Source of the DNA: CAVRJC01 sp964505725 | GTDB lineage: Bacteria; Actinomycetota; Acidimicrobiia; IMCC26256; DASPTH01 | Length of the DNA: 64,000 nucleotides | Assembly (NCBI GenBank): GCA_964505725.1 | Contig: CAZDJK010000067.1 | Coordinates: forward strand, 1-64,000 | Reading direction: 5' to 3' | Shown: in pieces, positions 21,893 through 29,646 of the stretch | Numbering within the stretch: the first letter of the stretch is position 1 | Layout: each line of letters starts with the position of its first letter | Made by a program: the position numbers and the translations under genes | The notes under the pieces: generated by a model | Databases searched by the model: none | What the model was told of the DNA's origin: nothing | The model's input: the letters and a program-made list of their open reading frames with translations, nothing else

Positions 21893-23659
21893 ATGGTGGC
21901 GACCCAGACGGCACTGTCGACCGGCCGCTACGAGCTCGCCGAGCGCGTCGGATCGGGCGGCATGGGCGAGGTGTACCGCGCCCGCGACCAGGTCCTCGGG
22001 CGCGACGTGGCGGTCAAGCTCCCGGCGCTCCACGACTCCCCGGCCGCACGCGAGCGGTTCCGGCGCGAGGCGACGTCGGCGGCGCGCCTCGACCATCCGA
22101 ACATCGTCCGCGTGTACGACTGGGACGAGGCCGACGGCACCGCGTTCATCGTCATGGAGTACGTCGAGGGCAGCGACCTGCACCAGCTGCTGCACGCCCG
22201 GCGGAAGCTGCCGGTGGCCGAGGCGGCGGCGATCGGAGTGCAGGTCGCGGACGCGCTCGCGCACGCGCATGCACGCGGCGTGGTGCACCGCGACATCAAG
22301 CCCGCCAACGTGCTCCTGACGGGCGACGGCACGGTGAAGGTCACCGATTTCGGGATCGCGCGCACCGCGGGGACCGACACGCTCACGGAGCCCGGCGCGG
22401 TGGTGGGCACCGCGGGATACGTCTCGCCCGAGCAGCTGCGCCGCGTGCCGGTCGACGGCCGCAGCGACGTGTACGCGCTCGGCATGCTGCTCTCGACGCT
22501 GACGGGAGGCGCGCGCGGCGCGCTCGCGCCGGTGATCGCGCGCGCGACCGCGCCCGAACCGGACGCGCGCTACCAGAGTGCCCAGGACATGCGCACCGCG
22601 TTGGCGGCCGTCGCCGCGGGCGAGCACGTCAGGACCGCGCGGCTCGTGCCGCTCCCGCCGCCGCGCGCGCCGGACCGACCCGCGGCGCCCGTCCCACCGA
22701 CGCGCCTCGCGAAGCCGCGCCCGCGCCGGCCGCGACGCTCGCGGGTGTGGAAGTTGCGCCACGTGGTGCTGGTTGCGCTGCCGCTGCTCCTGGTCCTCGG
22801 CGGCGGCGCGGCCGCGTACGTGGTCCTCACCTCCGCGCCGCCCCAGGTCGTGGTGCCCGAGGTCGTGAACACCGACGCGACGGCCGCGAGCGCGTCGCTG
22901 CGGCAGGCCAAGCTCGCGGTCGACGTGCGCTACGTCGACGACCCCAACGTCGGCGGGACGGTGCTCGCGCAGCGCCCGGTGAGCGGCCGGCGGGTCGACG
23001 AGGGCAGCACCGTCGTCCTCACCGTGAGCCGCACCCGCGCCGTGGTGCCCGACGTCGGCGGCCGGGCGCTCGACGCGGCCCGCACCGAGCTCGCCGCGCG
23101 CGGCTTCGCCACCGTCGACGTGTCCTACCAGGACACCGAGGACGAGGACCCCGGTACCGTCCTCGGCTCCACGCCGGCGCCGGGCATCCGCGCCGACAAG
23201 CGCGCCCCGCTCACGCTCCTCGTCGCGCGCGATCCGTACGTCGACGTCCCGCCGGTCGTGAGCACGAGCGAGGCGTCGGCGGACGCCGCGCTCCAGGGGC
23301 TCGGGCTCGTCCCCGCGCGGAGCGTCCGCAGCAGCCGGACGGTGCCGGCGGGCACCGTGATGTCGGTGAACCCGCGGCCGGGCCAGTCGATCCGGCGTGG
23401 CTCGACGGTCACGCTCGAGGTGTCGAGCGGGCCCCGCCAGCTCACGGTGGCATCCGTGGTCACGTGGAGCCGCGACGCCGCGGTCGAGCAGCTCGAGCAC
23501 GACGGTTTCCTGGTGGCGATCCAGGTCGCGCCGGTCACGTCGTCGGCACAGGACGGGCGGGTCGTGGCCCAGAGCCCCAACGGCGGCACCGCCGCCGAGG
23601 GCTCGACCGTGACCATCACGCTCGGGCAGCGCACGGCGCGCTCCGGCCACGACAGTTAG
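21893..23659 (+). CDS. Membrane Ser/Thr protein kinase with four PASTA domains, shortened kinase C-lobe
   Basis: 588 residues from ATG 21893. Kinase domain about 12-235: VGSGGMGEVYRA glycine loop, Lys42, VVHRDIKPANV (Asp134), TDFGIA (Asp152), GTAGYVSPEQL, RSDVYALGM. Then a Pro/Arg linker, one transmembrane helix (about 291-312) and four extracellular PASTA repeats (about 318-585). PASTA kinases bind muropeptides or lipid II and coordinate growth and division. Oddity: between TLTGG (about 205) and ARYQSAQDM (about 225) there is room for only some 20 residues, so the usual PF-containing loop and the following helix G region (roughly 35-40 residues) are missing. Catalytic residues remain. It is not next to the usual division genes. 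Confidence 0.9.
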   Translation: MVATQTALSTGRYELAERVGSGGMGEVYRARDQVLGRDVAVKLPALHDSPAARERFRREATSAARLDHPNIVRVYDWDEADGTAFIVMEYVEGSDLHQLLHARRKLPVAEAAAIGVQVADALAHAHARGVVHRDIKPANVLLTGDGTVKVTDFGIARTAGTDTLTEPGAVVGTAGYVSPEQLRRVPVDGRSDVYALGMLLSTLTGGARGALAPVIARATAPEPDARYQSAQDMRTALAAVAAGEHVRTARLVPLPPPRAPDRPAAPVPPTRLAKPRPRRPRRSRVWKLRHVVLVALPLLLVLGGGAAAYVVLTSAPPQVVVPEVVNTDATAASASLRQAKLAVDVRYVDDPNVGGTVLAQRPVSGRRVDEGSTVVLTVSRTRAVVPDVGGRALDAARTELAARGFATVDVSYQDTEDEDPGTVLGSTPAPGIRADKRAPLTLLVARDPYVDVPPVVSTSEASADAALQGLGLVPARSVRSSRTVPAGTVMSVNPRPGQSIRRGSTVTLEVSSGPRQLTVASVVTWSRDAAVEQLEHDGFLVAIQVAPVTSSAQDGRVVAQSPNGGTAAEGSTVTITLGQRTARSGHDS

Positions 23660-23688
23660 TTGCCCTCGCTAATCATTCCGGCTACCCT
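23660..23688 (+). promoter_or_regulatory. Promoter of the marR-MFS pair
   Basis: TTGCCC (23660-23665), 17-nt spacer, TACCCT (23683-23688), ending 7 nt before ATG 23695, so the transcript is probably leaderless. The spacer holds the AT-rich CTAATCATTCC, a possible binding site for the encoded MarR protein. Confidence 0.5.
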
Positions 23689-23694
23689 GACGGC

Positions 23695-24150
23695 ATGCCC
23701 GCGGGTGCCGCCTCCACGACCTCACCAGCCCGGCTGGCGTCGAGCCTCCGGCTGATCATCGCCCGCCTCGCGCGGCGGGCCCGCCAGGAGGCGCTCGGGG
23801 CGGGGGAGGACCTCACCGCGTCGCGCATCGCCGCGCTCGCCACCATCGAGCGGTACGGCCCGATCACGCTGGGCGACCTCGCCGCGCTCGAGCAGGTGCG
23901 GCCCCCGAGCATGACGCGCATCGTGGCCCGCCTCGAGGAGACCGGACTCACGACGCGCGAGGTCGACGCCCGGGACCGCCGCAGCGTGAAGGTGCAGGTC
24001 ACCGAGGAGGGCAAGCGGGTGCTCGACCGGAGCCGCACGCGCCGTGACGCGTTCCTCGCCCAACGCGTGGCGCGCCTCACCGAGGAAGAGCGCGACCGGC
24101 TCGCGCGAGCGCTTCCGCTCCTCGAGCAGTTGTTGGAGGAAGAAGACTGA
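23695..24150 (+). CDS. MarR-family transcriptional regulator
   Basis: 151 residues from ATG 23695. It is a winged-helix MarR protein: LRLIIARLARRARQEA dimer helix, LTASRIAALATIERYGP, ITLGDLAALEQVRPPSMTR (recognition helix), a wing with VDARDRRSVKVQVTEEG, and a long C-terminal helix rich in Arg/Glu/Leu. It probably represses its own operon and the efflux gene that follows. Its stop overlaps the CTG that likely starts the transporter, and the sequence encoding its last residues (LLEEED) carries that gene's ribosome binding site. Confidence 0.9.
   Translation: MPAGAASTTSPARLASSLRLIIARLARRARQEALGAGEDLTASRIAALATIERYGPITLGDLAALEQVRPPSMTRIVARLEETGLTTREVDARDRRSVKVQVTEEGKRVLDRSRTRRDAFLAQRVARLTEEERDRLARALPLLEQLLEEED
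24135..24149 (+). promoter_or_regulatory. Ribosome binding site and CTG start of the MFS transporter
   Basis: GGAGGA (24135-24140) lies 6 nt before CTG 24147, which overlaps the marR TGA as CTGA. No ATG, GTG or TTG is available in this frame until ATG 24255, inside the first transmembrane region. The site geometry argues for initiation at CTG. Confidence 0.6.
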
Positions 24151-25538
24151 GCTTCTCACCCCGCACCGTCGCGTCGGACACCTTCCGGTCGCTCCGGACC
24201 CGCAACTACCGCCTGTTCTTCTACGGCCAGGGCGTCTCGCTCTGGGGTACCTGGATGCAGACGGTGGCCCAGGGCTGGCTCGTGCTCGAGCTGTCCCACA
24301 ACAGCGGCGTCGCCGTCGGCCTCGTGGTGGCGATCCAATTCTTGCCGACGCTCCTGCTCGGGTTCTGGGGCGGTGTCGTCGCCGACCGGTTCGACAAGCG
24401 GCGGCTGCTCTTCGTGTACGCCACCGCGCAGCTCGTCATCGCGGCCGCGCTCGGCGCGGTCGTGCTCGCGGGCGCCGCCACGCTGCTCCTCGTCTACGGG
24501 TTCGCCGCGCTCGCGGGCCTCGCCCAGGCGTTCGACAACCCTGCCCGGCAGGCGTTCGCGGCCGAGATGGTGCCGCCCGAGGATCTTCCGAACGCGATCG
24601 GCCTGAACAGTGCGCTCTTCCAGGCTTCACGCGTGATCGGTCCCGCGATCGCGGGTGTGATCATCGCCATCAGCGGCACCGGCTGGTGCTTCGTCCTGAA
24701 CGCGCTGTCGTTCGTGGCGCTCCTCGTCGCCCTGGCGCGGATGCGGCCGACCGAGCTCTACCGCACCGCGCCCGTGGCGAGCGGCAAGGGCCAGGTCCGC
24801 GAGGGGCTCCGCTACATCTGGGACACGCCGCTGCTCCGGGCGTTGCTGCTGCTCATGGTGGTGGTGGGCACGCTCGCCATCAACTTCCCGGTCGTGCTCC
24901 CGCTCATCGCCAAGATCACGTTCCACGGCGGCGCGGGCACCTACGGGCTCATGGTCGCCGCCATGGGGGTCGGCGCGCTGTTCGGCGCGCTCTTCGTCGC
25001 CCACCGGAGCGAGGCGACGATCCGGTTCCTGTTCGGCGCCGGGATGCTCTTCGGCGCCGGCATCACCGCGGCGTCGTTCGCGCCCTCGCTCGCGCTGTTC
25101 GTGGCGCTCGCCGCCATAGTCGGCCTCGTGCAGATGGCGTTCATCGCCACCGCGAACTCGATGCTCCAGCTCAACTCCGACCCGCAGATGCGCGGACGCG
25201 TGATGGCGGTGTGGTCGGTTGCGATCCTCGGCAGCACCCCCATCGGCGGGCCGCTGATCGGCTGGATCAGCAGCGTCACCAGCCCCCGGGTCGGCCTCGC
25301 GGTCGGCGGCATCGGCACGCTCGCCGCGACTGCAGTGTTCGTCGGGGGGCTGCTCCGCCGCCGCACCGTGGCGACCCTCGACGCCGAGCCCCCCGCGCTC
25401 GGGTCCCTGCCGGTCGACGGGCTCGCGCCCGCGGCTCAGACGAGCCGCGTCGTCGGCACCGACTCGATCCCATCGGCCGCGAGCTCGCTCACCGCGGCGA
25501 CCGGGTCGGGATCGGAGAACAGCGTCCCGTCGCTGTAG
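24147..25538 (+). CDS. Major facilitator superfamily (MFS_3/EntS-like) exporter, probable CTG start
   Basis: About 463 residues if started at CTG 24147. The N-terminus encoded between 24150 and 24255 (TFRSLRTRNYRLFFYGQG, then SLWGTWMQTVAQGW) is exactly the conserved opening of this family and contains transmembrane helix 1, so the ATG at 24255 cannot be the true start. Further features: GVVADRFDKRRLL (loop 2-3), AFDNPARQAFAAEMVPPEDL, SRVIGPAIAGVI, and about 12 hydrophobic helices. It is a proton-driven exporter of unknown substrate, cotranscribed with its likely MarR regulator. The C-terminal 60 residues after the last helix are low-complexity, and the 3' end overlaps the convergent VOC gene by 103 nt. 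Confidence 0.85.
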   Translation: MSFSPRTVASDTFRSLRTRNYRLFFYGQGVSLWGTWMQTVAQGWLVLELSHNSGVAVGLVVAIQFLPTLLLGFWGGVVADRFDKRRLLFVYATAQLVIAAALGAVVLAGAATLLLVYGFAALAGLAQAFDNPARQAFAAEMVPPEDLPNAIGLNSALFQASRVIGPAIAGVIIAISGTGWCFVLNALSFVALLVALARMRPTELYRTAPVASGKGQVREGLRYIWDTPLLRALLLLMVVVGTLAINFPVVLPLIAKITFHGGAGTYGLMVAAMGVGALFGALFVAHRSEATIRFLFGAGMLFGAGITAASFAPSLALFVALAAIVGLVQMAFIATANSMLQLNSDPQMRGRVMAVWSVAILGSTPIGGPLIGWISSVTSPRVGLAVGGIGTLAATAVFVGGLLRRRTVATLDAEPPALGSLPVDGLAPAAQTSRVVGTDSIPSAASSLTAATGSGSENSVPSL

Positions 25539-25987
25539 TCGGACGGGCGCCCGGTGGCGTCGACCACCCACCAGCTCGCCTCCAGCGCGATCCCGTTGGG
25601 ATCGGTGAAGTAGATCGAGCGGATGAAGCCGTGGTCGACCACGCCGGTGACCTCGGAACCCGCCTCGAGGAGCCGCTTGCGGAGCATCTCCAGCGCGTGC
25701 TCGTCGGGCACGTCGAAGGAGATGTGGTCGAGCTGGATGGCACGGTCCGACGGTCCGCCGGCCGGCTTGGCGAAGGTCTCCATACCCGGCACCTCGAAGA
25801 ACGCGATGGTGTTGCCGTCGTCCATCTCGAAGAAGTAGTGGCGCATCGGACCGGCCATGGTGGTGGCGACGAGCCGCATGCCGAGCACGCCCGCGTAGAA
25901 ACGGACGGTCGCGTCCATGTCGGGCGTCACGAGCGCGAGGTGGTTGATGCCGCGCCACCGGGGTGCATCGGGAAGTTCGCTGCTCAT
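25436..25987 (-). CDS. VOC-family (glyoxalase/dioxygenase-like) protein
   Basis: 183 residues from ATG 25987; AGAGGA lies 7 nt upstream. Two beta-alpha-beta-beta-beta modules: RGINHLALVTPDMDATVRFY with MRHYFFEMDDGNTIAFFEVP, and IQLDHISFDVPDEHALEMLR with IYFTDPNGIALEAS. Metal ligands appear to be the His in INHLA, the His in LDHIS, and the Glu in IALEAS, fitting a vicinal-oxygen-chelate enzyme. Substrate is unknown. The last 34 codons overlap the end of the MFS gene on the other strand. Confidence 0.85.
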   Translation of the reverse strand: MSSELPDAPRWRGINHLALVTPDMDATVRFYAGVLGMRLVATTMAGPMRHYFFEMDDGNTIAFFEVPGMETFAKPAGGPSDRAIQLDHISFDVPDEHALEMLRKRLLEAGSEVTGVVDHGFIRSIYFTDPNGIALEASWWVVDATGRPSDYSDGTLFSDPDPVAAVSELAADGIESVPTTRLV

Positions 25988-26021
25988 GGCGTGTCCTCTC
26001 GTCCGGCTCGTCCCGTCGGTC

Positions 26022-26657
26022 TCATGGTAGGCCCGGCGTGCCGCAGTCGAGCCGGTCGAACGCGTCGAGGAGCGCGCGGGTGCGGCGGTGCACCGCGACG
26101 TCGCTGTCGGCACCGAGCGAGCGCAGCGCCCACGCGCGCGTCAGCCTGCCCGCGGCGCGGCCGGGTGTGAGCGTGCGGTCGGGGGGCCGCTCCGGGTCGA
26201 GGTAGAGCGACAGCGCCAGCGCGCGCACGGTGTCACGACCGGGGTCGACGCCCTCGTCCCGCAGCTTGTGGATGACGTAGGACGCGATCACCTGCAGCTC
26301 GCGCACGCCGCGCCGTGCGGTCGACGCCAGCGTGATCGTGACCGGGAGGGCGATGGCCGCGTACTTGGCCGCCTTCGCCGCCGGAACCGGGGCCTTGCCG
26401 CTGGTGCGCAGGATCCGGAGGCCGCGTTCCGCGGCCGGACGGGCGAGCGCGACGAACCCCGCGAGCGCACCCGCCGCCGCCCCGGCGCGCGCCCCGCTGG
26501 GGTGCTCCAACATCGCTCGCGCGAACTCGTCGTTGCTGCGGATCTTGAGCGGCTCGTCGAAGACGCGGTCGAGCGCCGAGTCGACGAGCGCGCGCACCTG
26601 GTCGCGCAGCCGGCGGGAGCGGAACTGCTCCCCGCGCGGCACCGGCTCGAGTGTCAC
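26022..26657 (-). CDS. Hypothetical protein, third gene of the TetR-sulfotransferase operon
   Basis: 211 residues from GTG 26657, overlapping the sulfotransferase stop as GTGA. The first 60 residues are charged and helical (FRSRRLRDQVRALVDSALD, DEPLKIRSNDEFARAML); two hydrophobic stretches follow (AGAAAGALAGFVALA and KYAAIALPVTITLAS), probably membrane-associated helices. Then RRGVRELQVIASYVIHKLRD, VRALALSLYLDPERPPD, and an Arg-rich C-terminal helical region. It loosely recalls EcsC-like proteins, but I would not assign it. Coupling to the sulfotransferase suggests a shared role. Confidence 0.65.
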   Translation of the reverse strand: MTLEPVPRGEQFRSRRLRDQVRALVDSALDRVFDEPLKIRSNDEFARAMLEHPSGARAGAAAGALAGFVALARPAAERGLRILRTSGKAPVPAAKAAKYAAIALPVTITLASTARRGVRELQVIASYVIHKLRDEGVDPGRDTVRALALSLYLDPERPPDRTLTPGRAAGRLTRAWALRSLGADSDVAVHRRTRALLDAFDRLDCGTPGLP

Positions 26658-27274
26658 TGAGGCGGCCCCGCATGGAACATGCGCCGGAAGTCGTCGGTGG
26701 TGTTCACGTGGGGGAACGGCTCGTCGGGCACCGCCACACCGAGCCGGTTGCAGATGGGTTCCCAGCCGTCGCCGGGCCGGTACTCGAGCAGCCGGTCGGC
26801 GGGCAGGCTCTCCCGCACGGTCCGGTTGTGCTGCTCGTAGGCCGCCTTGGCCGCGGGCTCGTCGAGGAAGTCGGGGGTGAAGGTGTCGCGGATGAATTCG
26901 CTGCGCCAGTCCTCGGGATCGCCGGCGACGATGCCGCGGCGCATGCCGTCGAAGATGGTCGCGTCCGCGCTCTTCCACCAGGCGTCGGCGCTGTCGCGCA
27001 CCGACAGGAGCACGAGCGCGTCCGGGTTCGCATCGGCGAGCTCGCGCCAGTAAGTGCACGCGGGCCAGTCGACGGTCGCTACGTAGTGCGCCAGGAACTT
27101 GTCCCAGTCGGGCGGATCGCCGGCGGCGGCGCGGGCCCAGACCTCGCCGTGCTCGGGATGCTCGAAGGTCTCGACCATGTGGTAGCAGGGCCCGTCGAGG
27201 AGCAGCTCGAGCGCGCTCTTCAAGGACAGCGTCCCCGTGCGTCCCAGCCCGGCCCCGACGACCCGCAACGTCAT
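26654..27274 (-). CDS. Sulfotransferase family protein (PF17784-like)
   Basis: 206 residues from ATG 27274, overlapping the tetR stop as ATGA. It matches the Sulfotransfer_4 group: LRVVGAGLGRTGTLSLKSAL (PAPS 5'-phosphosulfate loop), GPCYHMVETFEHPEHGEVW, VDWPACTYWRELADANPDA, VLLSVRDSADAWWKS (3'-phosphate site) and SLPADRLLEYRPGDGWEPI near the end. It would transfer a sulfuryl group from PAPS to an unknown acceptor. The link to a TetR regulator and a divergent efflux pump suggests modification and export of a toxic or signalling compound (inference). Confidence 0.88.
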   Translation of the reverse strand: MTLRVVGAGLGRTGTLSLKSALELLLDGPCYHMVETFEHPEHGEVWARAAAGDPPDWDKFLAHYVATVDWPACTYWRELADANPDALVLLSVRDSADAWWKSADATIFDGMRRGIVAGDPEDWRSEFIRDTFTPDFLDEPAAKAAYEQHNRTVRESLPADRLLEYRPGDGWEPICNRLGVAVPDEPFPHVNTTDDFRRMFHAGPPQ

Positions 27275-27864
27275 GTGCCCCCCCTCGACTCGGCGACGAG
27301 CCCGTCGCACAGCGCATCCAGTGCACGTTCGTACCGCTCGGCGGGATCGCTCCCCGCCGGGTTCAGGCCCACGAGCTCGAGCATCACCAGCCCGTGCATG
27401 GTGGCCCACACGATCTCGGCCAGGTGCTCGGGCTTGCCCTCGAAGACCCCGGCGTCGATGCACCGCTGGATGCGCGCGACCAGGCGCCCGAACGCCTCGT
27501 GCGCGACCGCGTGGCCCTCGTCGCTCGAGCGGAAGTCGGGCACCGCGCGTCCGAACATGATCAGGTAGTGGGTCGCGTGCGCGAGCGCGCCGACACGGTA
27601 GACGGTTGCCGCCGCGCGCAGGTCTGCGAGCGGGTCGTCGGTCTCGGGCAGCTCGGACATCGAGCCGCAGAGCTGCTCGAAACCCTCGACGTAGAGGCGC
27701 TCGACGACCCCGTCCTTGCCGCCGAAGCGGCTGTACAGCCCCATCGTCGAGCAGCCCGCTTCGGCCGCGATCCGCCGGACGGTCAGCGCGCCGGCGCCCT
27801 CGCTCGTGAGAAGACGCCCGGCCGCCTCGAGGATCGCCCGGGTCTGCTCGTCCTGCGACGCCAT
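27271..27864 (-). CDS. TetR-family regulator
   Basis: 197 residues from ATG 27864. N-terminal DNA-binding domain: TRAILEAAGRLLTSEGAGAL, TVRRIAAEAGCSTMGLYSRF with the recognition helix, and GGKDGVVERLY. The C-terminal ligand domain is helical, with AHATHYLIMFGRAVPDF and WATMHGLVMLELVGLNP, resembling the TetR_C_33/WHG group. It is divergent from a DHA2 pump and sits behind a promoter with two strong palindromes, so autorepression and pump control are likely. Its stop overlaps the start of the sulfotransferase gene. Confidence 0.9.
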   Translation of the reverse strand: MASQDEQTRAILEAAGRLLTSEGAGALTVRRIAAEAGCSTMGLYSRFGGKDGVVERLYVEGFEQLCGSMSELPETDDPLADLRAAATVYRVGALAHATHYLIMFGRAVPDFRSSDEGHAVAHEAFGRLVARIQRCIDAGVFEGKPEHLAEIVWATMHGLVMLELVGLNPAGSDPAERYERALDALCDGLVAESRGGT

Positions 27865-27898
27865 CACCGTCAGTCTCCCCCATCTGTCGCACCGGCGC

Positions 27899-27951
27899 TT
27901 GACACGTTGTAATAACGTCGTTATTATAACGCCGTCATAACACCGTTTCAA
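27899..27951. promoter_or_regulatory. Nested divergent promoters with two overlapping TetR operators
   Basis: Plus strand: TTGACA (27899-27904), 17 nt, TATTAT (27922-27927). Minus strand: TTGAAA (27951-27946), 17 nt, TATAAT (27928-27923). Palindrome 1 is TAATAACG-T-CGTTATTA (27910-27926, perfect); palindrome 2 is TTATAACG-C-CGTCATAA (27924-27940, one mismatch). Both promoters match the consensus closely and their -10 boxes coincide, so TetR binding would block both directions. Confidence 0.8.
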
Positions 27952-27992
27952 CTTCGCCCTGAGCGGACGCCCCTCCTCCGGAGGTCCGAACG

Positions 27993-29627
27993 ATGATGAC
28001 CCGCCCCACTGCTCCCTCCGCATCCGGCCCCTCCGCACCGGGCCGGCGCGTCCTGCGCCGGCCGAGCCAGACCCAGGACCAGGTCCACGACCGCCGGTGG
28101 TTCACCCTGGGCGTGCTGTGCGTGAGCCTCCTCGTGATCGTGCTCGACAACACGATCGTCAACGTCGCCCTGCCGACGCTCGTCCGCGAGCTCGGGACGA
28201 GCGTGAGCGATCTCCAATGGGTGGTCGACGCGTACACGCTCGTCTTCGCCGGGCTGCTCCTCACCGCGGGAAGCCTCGGCGACCGCTTCGGGCGCAAGGG
28301 CGCGCTGACCGTGGGCCTGGCCGTGTTCGGGACCGCGTCGTTCGCGGCCGCGATGGCCGACAGCGTGGGTGCCCTCGTGGCGGCGCGGGCGGTCATGGGG
28401 CTCGGTGCCGCGTTCATCATGCCGACCACGCTGTCGATCCTGACCAACGTGTTCACCGACGCGCGGGAGCGGGCCGCGGCCATCGGGATCTGGGCCGGCA
28501 TCGCGGGCGCGGCGGTCGCGCTCGGTCCGGTGACCGGCGGCTTCCTCCTCGATCACTTCTGGTGGGGCTCGGTCTTCCTCGTGAACGTGCCGGTCGTGAT
28601 CCTCACGCTCGTGGCGGTGCACTTCCTGGTGCCGCGTTCCCGCAGCGCGGTGCCCACGCGGATCGACTTCGTGGGTGCCGCGGTGTCGATCGTCGGGCTG
28701 GTCGCGCTCGTGTGGTCGATCATCGAAGCGCCGAGCCGTGGCTGGACCAGCCCCGCGATCCTCGGCGGCTTCGCGCTCGCCGGCGTCGCGGTCCTGGTGT
28801 TCGTGCTGTGGGAGCGCCACACCGATCACCCGATGCTCGACGTCCGCTTCTTCGCCAACCCGCGCTTCACCGCCGCCAGCCTGTCGGTGACGCTGATGTT
28901 CCTCGCGCTGTTCGGCTTCATCTTTCTGTCGACGCAGTACCTGCAGTTCGTGCTCGGGTACACGCCGCTGCAGGCGGGTATCCGGACGCTCCCGTTCGCG
29001 GCGATGATGATGCTGTTCGCGCCGCTGTCGTCGAAGCTCGTCGAGCGCTTCGGTACCAAGCGGATCGTGGTGACGGGGATCCTCGCCTTCGCGGCCGGGC
29101 TCATGGTCGCGTCGACGTCGACCGCCGCCAGCGGCTACGGGCGCATCGGCGGCGCGATGCTCCTCCTCGGTGCCGGGATGGGCCTGGCCATCGCACCCGC
29201 GACCGACTCCATCATGGGCTCGCTGCCGCCGGACAAGGCGGGCGTGGGGTCGGCGGTGAACGACACGACCCGTGAGGTCGGCGGCGCGATCGGCGTCGCC
29301 GTCGTCGGGAGCCTGCTCTCGTCGCTCTACGGCTCGAGGCTCGCCGACATCGCGCCCGCGTCGTTGCCGCACGCGGCGCGCGCGGCCGCGGGGGAATCGG
29401 TCGGTGCCGCGCTCGAGGTCGGCCGCCACGCCGGGGCCGCCGGCGGTGCGCTCGCCGACGCGGCACGGGACGCGTTCGTGTACGGCATGCAGCGCGCATC
29501 GTGGCTCATGGCGCTCATCGCGCTTAGCGGTGCCTTCGTGGCGTGGCGCTTCCTGCCGGCGCGCGCGAGCAGCGCGGGCGCGGCCGTGGTCGTGGAGGGC
29601 GAGCCCGAGGTCGAGGTCGCGGCCTGA
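27993..29627 (+). CDS. DHA2 (EmrB/QacA) family multidrug efflux transporter, 14 helices
   Basis: 544 residues from ATG 27993, with GGAGG 8 nt upstream; that site lies in the palindrome CCTCCGGAGG. An Arg/Gln-rich cytoplasmic head precedes about 14 transmembrane helices. Family motifs: LDNTIVNVALPTLVRELG (helix 1), LQWVVDAYTLVFAGLLL, GSLGDRFGRKGALTVG (motif A), IGIWAGIAGAAVALGPVTGG (motif C, antiporter). The long loop before the last helix is Ala-rich. It is a drug/proton antiporter, probably derepressed by the ligand of the divergent TetR. Confidence 0.92.
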   Translation: MMTRPTAPSASGPSAPGRRVLRRPSQTQDQVHDRRWFTLGVLCVSLLVIVLDNTIVNVALPTLVRELGTSVSDLQWVVDAYTLVFAGLLLTAGSLGDRFGRKGALTVGLAVFGTASFAAAMADSVGALVAARAVMGLGAAFIMPTTLSILTNVFTDARERAAAIGIWAGIAGAAVALGPVTGGFLLDHFWWGSVFLVNVPVVILTLVAVHFLVPRSRSAVPTRIDFVGAAVSIVGLVALVWSIIEAPSRGWTSPAILGGFALAGVAVLVFVLWERHTDHPMLDVRFFANPRFTAASLSVTLMFLALFGFIFLSTQYLQFVLGYTPLQAGIRTLPFAAMMMLFAPLSSKLVERFGTKRIVVTGILAFAAGLMVASTSTAASGYGRIGGAMLLLGAGMGLAIAPATDSIMGSLPPDKAGVGSAVNDTTREVGGAIGVAVVGSLLSSLYGSRLADIAPASLPHAARAAAGESVGAALEVGRHAGAAGGALADAARDAFVYGMQRASWLMALIALSGAFVAWRFLPARASSAGAAVVVEGEPEVEVAA

Positions 29628-29646
29628 GCGGGCCGCGACCCGGTGG

